From positions 1 to 5,722 of the forward strand of contig JASLBO010000457.1 in the NCBI GenBank assembly GCA_030146605.1: a stretch of 5,722 bases of DNA, read 5' to 3'. Each line of letters begins with the position of its first letter. The stretch's first letter is position 1. The notes under the pieces are model-generated. The model saw only the letters and a program-made list of their open reading frames with translations. It was not told the origin of the DNA and ran no database searches. This DNA comes from Sphingomonas sp. (lineage in GTDB: Bacteria > Pseudomonadota > Alphaproteobacteria > Sphingomonadales > Sphingomonadaceae). Below, piece after piece: positions 1 through 5,722 of the stretch. The translations under genes and the position numbers were made by a program.

Positions 1-3000
1 GAACGGCCTCTACGCCGCCATGGCCTTTACCGACGCCTGCGTGAAGGAAGGCGTGCAGCCGATCGTCGGGACGATGCTTGGGCTGGCGCGGCCGGGCGGG
101 GAGGGGAGGGCGCTGCAGGTCGACTGGCTCGCCCTCTACGCCCAGAACGAGGCGGGATACAATAATCTGTGCGCCTTGGTGTCGGCGGCGCATCTCGACC
201 GGCCGGTGGAGGAGGAAGCGCATGTCCGCTTCGACACGCTGGAGGGGCGCACCGAAGGGCTGATCGCGCTCACCGCCGGCGCGGAAGGGGCGCTTGCCCG
301 CCTGCTGGCGGAGGAGCAGGCGGAAGCTGCCGGCGAGCTGCTCGGCCGGCTGCGGGCGCTGTTCCCGAACCGGCTCTACATCGAGCTGTCGCGCCGCGGC
401 GACGCGGTGGAGGAGCAGGCCGAAGAACGGCTGATCGAACTCGCTTACGCCCGCGATCTGCCGCTCGTCGCCACCAATCCCGCCCGCTATGCGGAAGCGC
501 ATTTCCACCAGGCGCACGATGCCATGCTGTGCATCGCCCAATCGAGCCAGATCGACCGCGACGACCGCAGGAAGTCGTCGCCCGAGGCGTGGATGAAGCC
601 CGCCGCCGAGATGCGGCGGCTTTTCGAGGACCTGCCCGAGGCGATCGAGAACACGGCCATGATCGCCAAGCGCTGCGCGATCGGCGCGCCCAAGCGCAAG
701 CCGATCCTGCCCAGTGTCGCAGGCGATCTCGAGGGCGAGGCGAACCAGCTGCGCGCCGATGCGCACGCCGGCCTGGAGGCGCGGCTGTCGCAATACGAGA
801 GCCTCTCCGTGGAGCAGCGCAAGGCCTATTTCGACCGGCTCGCCTACGAGGTGGACATCATCGTCGGGATGGGCTTCCCCGGTTATTTCCTGATCGTCGC
901 CGACTTCATCAAGTGGGCGAAGGAGAATGACATTCCGGTGGGCCCCGGCCGCGGCTCGGGTGCCGGGTCCGTGGTCGCCTGGGCGCTGACCATCACCGAT
1001 CTCGATCCGCTCCGGCTCGGGCTGCTGTTCGAACGCTTCCTCAATCCCGAACGCGTGTCGATGCCCGATTTCGACATCGACTTCTGCGAAACCCGGCGCG
1101 GGGAGGTGATCCGCTACGTCCAGGAGAAATATGGCCGCGACACCGTCGCGCAGATCATCACCTTCGGGACGATGAAGGCGCGCGCCGTGCTCAAGGACGT
1201 CGGCCGGGTGCTCCAGATGAGCTACGGCCAGGTCGATCGCCTCGCCAAGCAGATCCCCAACCACCCGACCGATCCGTGGACGCTCAAGCGCACGCTCGAC
1301 GGCGTCAGCGAGTTCCACACCGAGTACAAGCAGCACGCCGACGTCCGCCGTCTCGTCGATCTGTCGATGCGGCTCGAAGGCCTGCCGCGCCACAGCTCGA
1401 CCCACGCCGCCGGCGTGGTGATCGGCGATCGCCCGCTCGCCGAGCTCGTCCCGCTTTATCGCGATCCGCGCTCGGACATGCCGGTCACCCAGTTCGACAT
1501 GAAATATGTCGAGGGCGCGGGGCTGGTGAAGTTCGACTTTCTCGGCCTCAAAACGCTGTCGGTTTTGAAGAAAGCCGTCGAACTTCTCGCCGATCGCGGC
1601 CTCGAAGTCGATCTCGACACGCTCTTGTGGGACGACCCTGAAGTCTACGATCTCCTCCAGCGCGGCGACACCGTCGGCGTGTTCCAGCTCGAATCCGAAG
1701 GCATGCGGCGTACTCTCACGGCGGTCCGCCCCACCAATTTCGGCGACATTATCGCGCTGGTCTCGCTCTATCGCCCGGGCCCGATGGACAACATCCCGAG
1801 CTTCGGTCACCGCAAGGGTGGCCGCGAGGAGATCGTCTATCCGCACGAGGCGCTCGAGCCGATCCTGAAGGAGACCTACGGGATCTTCGTCTATCAGGAA
1901 CAGGTGATGCAGGCCGCGCAGATCCTCGCGGGCTACAGCCTCGGCGGCGCCGACATGCTCCGCCGCGCGATGGGCAAGAAGATCAAGGCCGAGATGGACC
2001 AGCAGCGCGCGATCTTCGTCGAAGGCTGCGCGAAGGTGAACGGGATCAAGCCCGCCAAGGCCAACGAGTTGTTCGACTTGATCGACAAATTCGCCGGCTA
2101 CGGCTTCAACAAGTCCCACGCCGCGGCCTATGCGCTGCTCGCGTATCAGACCGCGTGGCTCAAGACCCACCACCCGCACGAATTCTTCGCCGCGTCGATG
2201 GCGTACGACATCCATCAGACCGACAAGCTCGCCATCTTCGCCGATGACATGAACCGGCTCAAGATCGAGTGCCTGCCGCCCGATATCAACGCCAGCCTCG
2301 CCGACTTCCATGTCGAGAAGCACCATGACGGCCTTGCGGTGCGCTATGCGCTCGGCGCGCTCAAAGGCGTCGGCGAACGCGCCATGGAACTCTTGATCGA
2401 GGAGCGCGAAGCCAAGGGCCGCTTCAAATCGCTCGACGATTTCGCCAAGCGGGTCGATCCACGCCTGCTCAACAAGCGCCAGCTCGAGACCCTTGCCGCG
2501 GCGGGCGCGTTCGACGGGATCGAGCCCAACCGGGCCGGGGTCCATGCCGCGGCCGAGACGATCCTCGCGGTCGCCCAGCGCACGCATGAGAGCCGGACGA
2601 GCGGGCAGGGCGGCCTGTTCGGCGAGGCGGAGCCCAGCGGCGGCGCGATCAATCTGCCGCGCAGCGCGAACTGGTCGCTCGCCGACAAGATCGCCGCCGA
2701 AAAGGATGCGTTCGGCTATTATTTCTCGGCGCACCCGCTCGATCGCTACGGCCATCTGGTGCGCAGTCAGGGCGCCCGCGAAATCGCCAGCCTCGGCGAA
2801 GTCTCGATTCCCGACGGCGGCCGGGTAGGCGCGACGATCGCCGCGTTGATCGAGGACGCGCGCTGGCGCACTTCGGCGCGCGGCAACCGCTACATGATGG
2901 CGACGATCTCGGACACCAGCGGCCAGGTGATCGCCAGCTGCTTCGACGAGTTCGCCGCGAAGGACATGGAGGATGCGGCGCGCGAAGGCGGCTGCGCCCT

Positions 3001-3346
3001 GCTCACCGTCGAGCTCGACAAGCGCGCCGGCGAGGACACCCCGCGCGTGTCGATCAAGCGCGTCCAGCCGTTCGAGAGCATCGCCAACACCGCGCGCCTG
3101 ATCGTCGACCTCGAGGTCAGCGACGCGGGCGTCCTGCCGCGTCTGGCCGAGCTGATCGGCAGCGAGCGCGGCGGGCGCAGCACGGTGCGGATCTGGGCGC
3201 CGTTCGGGCCCCAGGGCCAGGCCGAACTGGTGATCGGCCGCAACTTCCGCATCGACGAGGAAATGGTCGAGCGCATCCGGGGCCTGCCGGGGATTGCGAA
3301 AGCGGTGTTCGGCAAGCCCGAAGTGACGCTCGCGGCTGCTGCCTGA
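1..3346 (+). CDS. dnaE: DNA polymerase III alpha subunit, replicative DnaE1 type (5' end outside window)
   Basis: Catalytic subunit of the replicative DNA polymerase III holoenzyme, extending DNA in the cytoplasm. The first full codon is at base 2 and 1114 residues are visible; roughly the first 40-50, including the opening PHP HxH motif, lie upstream, so no start can be assigned. Order in visible numbering: PHP domain (about 1-210); PGRGSGAGS at 315-323; palm motif PDFDID with catalytic Asp356 and Asp358; third catalytic Asp512 in KFDFLGL; YQEQVMQ from 631; FAGYGFNKSH at 697-706; helix-hairpin-helix region with ALGALKGVGE from 783; QGGLF at 869-873, matching the internal beta-clamp-binding motif; OB fold from about 941; and a C-terminal tau-binding-type domain to TGA at 3344-3346. 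The clamp motif plus the C-terminal domain favour DnaE1 over the mutagenic DnaE2/ImuC, which lacks that tail. The PHP metal site looks degenerate (TNPARY where active forms have TNDVHY), so proofreading presumably depends on a separate epsilon subunit. The frame is intact. Confidence 0.98.
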   Translation, partial: NGLYAAMAFTDACVKEGVQPIVGTMLGLARPGGEGRALQVDWLALYAQNEAGYNNLCALVSAAHLDRPVEEEAHVRFDTLEGRTEGLIALTAGAEGALARLLAEEQAEAAGELLGRLRALFPNRLYIELSRRGDAVEEQAEERLIELAYARDLPLVATNPARYAEAHFHQAHDAMLCIAQSSQIDRDDRRKSSPEAWMKPAAEMRRLFEDLPEAIENTAMIAKRCAIGAPKRKPILPSVAGDLEGEANQLRADAHAGLEARLSQYESLSVEQRKAYFDRLAYEVDIIVGMGFPGYFLIVADFIKWAKENDIPVGPGRGSGAGSVVAWALTITDLDPLRLGLLFERFLNPERVSMPDFDIDFCETRRGEVIRYVQEKYGRDTVAQIITFGTMKARAVLKDVGRVLQMSYGQVDRLAKQIPNHPTDPWTLKRTLDGVSEFHTEYKQHADVRRLVDLSMRLEGLPRHSSTHAAGVVIGDRPLAELVPLYRDPRSDMPVTQFDMKYVEGAGLVKFDFLGLKTLSVLKKAVELLADRGLEVDLDTLLWDDPEVYDLLQRGDTVGVFQLESEGMRRTLTAVRPTNFGDIIALVSLYRPGPMDNIPSFGHRKGGREEIVYPHEALEPILKETYGIFVYQEQVMQAAQILAGYSLGGADMLRRAMGKKIKAEMDQQRAIFVEGCAKVNGIKPAKANELFDLIDKFAGYGFNKSHAAAYALLAYQTAWLKTHHPHEFFAASMAYDIHQTDKLAIFADDMNRLKIECLPPDINASLADFHVEKHHDGLAVRYALGALKGVGERAMELLIEEREAKGRFKSLDDFAKRVDPRLLNKRQLETLAAAGAFDGIEPNRAGVHAAAETILAVAQRTHESRTSGQGGLFGEAEPSGGAINLPRSANWSLADKIAAEKDAFGYYFSAHPLDRYGHLVRSQGAREIASLGEVSIPDGGRVGATIAALIEDARWRTSARGNRYMMATISDTSGQVIASCFDEFAAKDMEDAAREGGCALLTVELDKRAGEDTPRVSIKRVQPFESIANTARLIVDLEVSDAGVLPRLAELIGSERGGRSTVRIWAPFGPQGQAELVIGRNFRIDEEMVERIRGLPGIAKAVFGKPEVTLAAAA

Positions 3347-3348
3347 AC

Positions 3349-3371
3349 CCTCCCTCGCCGGAGGAGGATTT
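3349..3371 (+). terminator. Weak hairpin just after the dnaE stop, possible terminator
   Basis: Two bases after the dnaE TGA, CCTCC (3349-3353) can pair with GGAGG (3363-3367). An inner TC/GA pair extends the stem across a one-base bulge (C3354), with a GCCG loop at 3357-3360. Only ATTT follows, so the U tract is much shorter than in a standard intrinsic terminator. It could attenuate read-through from dnaE or be a chance GC-rich fold. The rest of the gap up to 3427 holds no convincing promoter or small gene. Confidence 0.2.
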
Positions 3372-3427
3372 CCAGCCCTCGACTTGGCCGTGTCCGCCGC
3401 TTACCCTCGCGCAAAAGCCAAAGAGCT

Positions 3428-3435
3428 GGAGAGAG
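3428..3435 (+). promoter_or_regulatory. Ribosome binding site of the acyl-CoA ligase
   Basis: GGAGAGAG lies directly before the ATG at 3438, with the GGAG core (3428-3431) six bases from the start codon. This decides the start. The in-frame TTG at 3384 and GTG at 3390 would need the GGAGGAGG at 3360-3367, which is 16 or more bases away and inside a possible hairpin. Confidence 0.7.
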
Positions 3436-3437
3436 CG

Positions 3438-5021
3438 ATGCTGGGTGGAATGCAGGATTTCGAGCTGCGCGTGATGCGCCTGCTCGATCACGCCGCGCGC
3501 GAGCATGGGCCGCGCGAGATCGTCACGCGCTGGGCCGACGGCAGCGAGACCCGCACCGACTGGGCAGGGATCGCCCGCGATTCCCGTAAACTGGCGCAGG
3601 CGCTCGAGCGCCTCGGCGTCGAGCCTGGAGACCGTGTCGCGACGCTCGGCATGAACCACAGCCGGCATCTCGTCGCATGGTACGGCACGATCGGCATGGG
3701 CGGCGTCATCCACACGATCAACCCGCGGCTGTTCGAAGACCAGCTCGCCTTCATCGCCAACCACGCCGAGGATCAGGTCCTGTTCTACGACAAGGCGTTC
3801 CAGGCCGTAGTCGACAAGCTGAAGCCGCAATGGACCACGATCCGGCATTATATCTGCTTCGACGACGGCGGCTTCGAGGCGCTGATTGCTCCCGAGACCG
3901 GCGCCTATGCCTGGGTCGAGGGCAGCGAGCGCGAGCCATGCATGCTCTGCTATACCAGCGGCACCACCGGCAATCCCAAGGGCGTGCTCTATACCCACCG
4001 CTCGACGGTGATCCACGCGATCACCGAGCTCCAGCCCGCCGAATTCGACCTTTCCACCCAGTCGGTCGCGATGCCGATCGTGCCGATGTTCCACGCAGTC
4101 GGCTGGGGACTGCCCTTCGCCGGCGCCGCGGTCGGCGTGAAGTTCGTCTTCTCGGCGGTCAACGAGCCCCGAATCCTCTGCGAGCTGATGAACCGCGAGA
4201 AGGTGACGCACAGCGCCGGCGTGCCGACCGTCTGGTTCGCGATGTTCCAGTATATGGACGCCACCGGCGCCGCGCCCAAGCATCTGAAGATCGTCACGAT
4301 CGGCGGCTCGGCGGCGCCGCGCGCGATGATCGAGCGGCTGATGCGGATGGGCGTCCGCGTCAACCACGCCTGGGGAATGACCGAGACCTCGCCGATCGGC
4401 ACAATGGGGGCGCCTTCGCACGATTGGGACGAATTGAGCTTCGAGGCGCAGGTCGATCAGGTCTCCAAGCAGGGCAAGGTGCCTTTCGGGGTCGAGCTGC
4501 GCATCGTGAACGACGAAGGAGCCGAGCTGCCCCGCGACGGCGCGAGCTCGGGCCGGCTGCAGGTCCGCGGCCCCTGGGTGATCAAGCAATATTTTGGCGA
4601 GGAGCAGCTCGCGGTCGATCCCGACAATTGGTTCGACACCGGCGATGTCGCGATGCTCCACCCCGACGGCACGATGCAGATCACCGATCGCGCCAAGGAT
4701 GTGATCAAGTCGGGCGGCGAGTGGATCAGTTCGGTCGAGCTCGAGAATGCCGCGGTCGGCTGCAAAGGCGTCGCCGAGGCCGCGGCGATCGGAGTCCATC
4801 ACCCCAAATGGGAGGAGCGGCCGATCCTGCTCGTGGTGCGCAAGCCCGATACCGAGGTGAGCGTCGCCGAGATCCAAGCGCATCTCGAGCAGCACGTCGC
4901 CAGATGGTGGCTGCCCGACGAAATCCACTTCGTCGAGGCGCTTCCCCACACCGCCACGGGCAAGCTCCTCAAGACCGCGATCCGCGCGCAGTACAAGGAC
5001 TTCAAGCTCGCCGCGGCGTGA
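3438..5021 (+). CDS. AlkK-like fatty acyl-CoA ligase (acyl-CoA synthetase, ANL superfamily)
   Basis: A 527-residue AMP-forming ligase. It adenylates a fatty acid with ATP and transfers the acyl group to CoA, feeding beta-oxidation or other acyl-CoA pathways in the cytoplasm. Motifs: ATP-binding loop [11 protein letters not shown] at 172-182; PMFHAVGWG at 216-224, the substrate-entry region; adenine-binding HAWGMTET at 310-317; WFDTGD at 398-403 with the ribose-binding Asp403; hinge and second-domain motif [14 protein letters not shown] at 416-429; and A10 motif TGKLLK at 507-512, whose Lys509 is the expected adenylation lysine. All core catalytic residues are present. The N-terminus MLGGMQDF matches the MLGQMM-type start of Pseudomonas AlkK (medium-chain ligase, about 546 residues), and similarity to that protein is clear throughout. 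The ATG at 3438 is chosen for this match and its Shine-Dalgarno site; an upstream TTG at 3384 would add 18 poorly conserved-looking residues. Chain length cannot be read from sequence; medium or long chain is likely. The hydrolase gene follows after 43 bases and may be co-transcribed. Confidence 0.94.
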   Translation: MLGGMQDFELRVMRLLDHAAREHGPREIVTRWADGSETRTDWAGIARDSRKLAQALERLGVEPGDRVATLGMNHSRHLVAWYGTIGMGGVIHTINPRLFEDQLAFIANHAEDQVLFYDKAFQAVVDKLKPQWTTIRHYICFDDGGFEALIAPETGAYAWVEGSEREPCMLCYTSGTTGNPKGVLYTHRSTVIHAITELQPAEFDLSTQSVAMPIVPMFHAVGWGLPFAGAAVGVKFVFSAVNEPRILCELMNREKVTHSAGVPTVWFAMFQYMDATGAAPKHLKIVTIGGSAAPRAMIERLMRMGVRVNHAWGMTETSPIGTMGAPSHDWDELSFEAQVDQVSKQGKVPFGVELRIVNDEGAELPRDGASSGRLQVRGPWVIKQYFGEEQLAVDPDNWFDTGDVAMLHPDGTMQITDRAKDVIKSGGEWISSVELENAAVGCKGVAEAAAIGVHHPKWEERPILLVVRKPDTEVSVAEIQAHLEQHVARWWLPDEIHFVEALPHTATGKLLKTAIRAQYKDFKLAAA

Positions 5022-5051
5022 TCGACACGGCTCGGCGCTGCGAACAACCAT

Positions 5052-5058
5052 AAGGAGG
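5052..5058 (+). promoter_or_regulatory. Strong ribosome binding site of the SGNH hydrolase
   Basis: AAGGAGG is a near-perfect anti-16S match, six bases before the ATG at 5065. An in-frame ATG at 5059 abuts the site and is too close to be used; the next in-frame ATG at 5074 is 15 bases away. The site therefore selects 5065. No terminator-like hairpin or clear promoter is seen in the 43 bases between the ligase stop and this start. Confidence 0.8.
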
Positions 5059-5064
5059 ATGCGC

Positions 5065-5722
5065 ATGGCGAGGATGAGCGGGCTGCTGTGCCTGCTGGTG
5101 GCTTTGTGTCTCGGGGGCACCGCGGCGGCGCAGCAGAAGCCGCATTGGGTGGCGAGCTGGGCGACGTCGCAGATGGTGCCCACCGGCGAGAATGTCGCCC
5201 CCGCGGAGGACCTCACCGACGCCACGATTCGCCAGATCGTACGCATCTCGATCGGCGGCAAACGGCTGCGCGTCCGCCTGTCGAACGCCTTCGGCACCGG
5301 CCCGCTGGTGATCCACGCCGCCGGGGTGGCGTTGTCAGCCGACAATGCAAGCTCGCGCATTATCCCCGCGAGCGCGCGCACGCTGCGCTTCGGGGGCGCG
5401 CCTGCCGTAACGATCCCCGCGGGCGCCGATTATCTCTCCGATCCTGTCGAGCTTCCGGTCGCCGCCGGTGCCGATCTCGCGATCACGCTCCATCTGCCGG
5501 CGGCGCCCGTTCAGCAGACCGGCCATCCGGGCGCGCGGGCGCACAGCCATTTCGCCCGCGGCCAGCAGGTCATGGCCGAGGCGCTCGCAGGCGCGAAGAC
5601 TGCGACCCGCTGGTATGTGATCGGTGGAGTCGAGGTCGATGCGCCCGGCGCGGGCGCGCTGGTGATCCTCGGCGATTCGATTACCGATGGGTACGGCGTC
5701 CAGCCCAACACCAATGCCCGCT
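5065..5722 (+). CDS. Secreted SGNH/GDSL-family hydrolase, XynE-like (3' end outside window)
   Basis: The N-terminal 219 residues of an exported esterase-type hydrolase; the frame is open to the window edge. A Sec signal peptide is visible: short basic start MARMSG, hydrophobic core [12 protein letters not shown], and cleavage expected after TAAA (about residue 22), leaving QQKPHW. The Cys in VALC is not a lipobox because Leu sits at -1. The mature part opens with WVASWATSQ, then [22 protein letters not shown] and a beta-rich stretch of about 170 residues. This is the usual lead-in of two-domain SGNH hydrolases of the XynE-like group (rumen Prevotella XynE relatives). Block [11 protein letters not shown], begins at residue 202 with nucleophile Ser205 (bases 5677-5679). 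The oxyanion Gly and Asn blocks and the DxxH block should lie downstream and cannot be seen; such proteins usually run to about 400 residues. It probably removes acyl groups (acetyl or similar esters) from polysaccharides or other substrates in the periplasm or outside the cell; the substrate is not readable here. Confidence 0.9.
   Translation, partial: MARMSGLLCLLVALCLGGTAAAQQKPHWVASWATSQMVPTGENVAPAEDLTDATIRQIVRISIGGKRLRVRLSNAFGTGPLVIHAAGVALSADNASSRIIPASARTLRFGGAPAVTIPAGADYLSDPVELPVAAGADLAITLHLPAAPVQQTGHPGARAHSHFARGQQVMAEALAGAKTATRWYVIGGVEVDAPGAGALVILGDSITDGYGVQPNTNAR

Noticed and set aside
169..930. A 253-codon + strand open frame inside dnaE.
   Set aside because: Arg/Ala/Gly-rich out-of-frame reading of a high-GC gene; the dnaE frame over the same bases is clearly real.
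1..3346. Possibility that the polymerase is DnaE2/ImuC from a mutagenesis cassette.
   Set aside because: It has the QGGLF clamp motif and a C-terminal domain after the OB fold, and no imuA or imuB gene is seen downstream, where a cassette order would be expected to show neighbours.
3384..3406. Possible promoter: TTGGCCG (3384-3390) with GCTTACCC (3399-3406), loosely like the alphaproteobacterial housekeeping pattern.
   Set aside because: The spacing of 8 bases is shorter than the usual 10-14 and both boxes have mismatches; too weak to call.
3677..5053. A 458-codon + strand open frame inside the ligase gene.
   Set aside because: Arg-rich shifted-frame translation with no recognisable motif; the other frame carries the whole ANL motif set.
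5065..5130. Lipoprotein signal in the hydrolase leader (Cys after LLVAL).
   Set aside because: Leu at -1 is not accepted in a lipobox, and a good AxA-type signal peptidase I site follows the hydrophobic core.
3117..5381. A 754-codon open frame on the - strand, running across the ligase gene and both its flanks.
   Set aside because: Its codons lie exactly opposite the ligase codons, so a stop there would need TTA, CTA or TCA in the ligase frame, which GC-rich codon use avoids. The translation is low-complexity (rich in R, A, D, G, H), shows no family motif, and overlaps a gene with all its catalytic motifs.

Overview
The window is a high-G+C stretch (judged by eye, not counted) with three genes, all on the + strand. 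They are the C-terminal ~95% of a replicative DNA polymerase III alpha subunit (dnaE), a complete AlkK-type fatty acyl-CoA ligase, and the first 219 codons of an exported SGNH/GDSL-family hydrolase that runs off the right edge. The G/C-biased third positions and the character of the DnaE protein (PHP segment beginning NGLYAAMAF, with TNPARY and HFHQAHDAMLCIA) point to an alphaproteobacterium. Sphingomonas or a close relative fits best. That assignment rests on recalled family resemblance, not on a search.

Layout: dnaE enters open at the left edge and stops at 3346. A 91-base gap (3347-3437) holds a small imperfect hairpin just after the stop, then the Shine-Dalgarno site of the ligase. The ligase gene is best started at the ATG at 3438 and ends at 5021. 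After 43 bases, with a strong AAGGAGG site, the hydrolase starts at the ATG at 5065. It has a cleavable signal peptide, a beta-rich N-terminal region and the GDSITDG nucleophile motif only about 45 bases before the window ends.

How the genes relate: dnaE is core replication machinery and probably sits beside the other two by chance. The ligase and hydrolase are close enough to share a transcript. A secreted esterase that frees an acyl group and a cytoplasmic ligase that activates fatty acids with CoA would make sense together, but the link is inferred from position alone.

I see no RNA genes, mobile elements, CRISPR arrays, repeats or attachment sites, and nothing that looks like a new system. 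The points worth a second look are modest: a degenerate PHP metal site in DnaE, a changed residue set in the FHxxxW motif of the ligase, the two-domain form of the hydrolase, and the start-site choice for the ligase.
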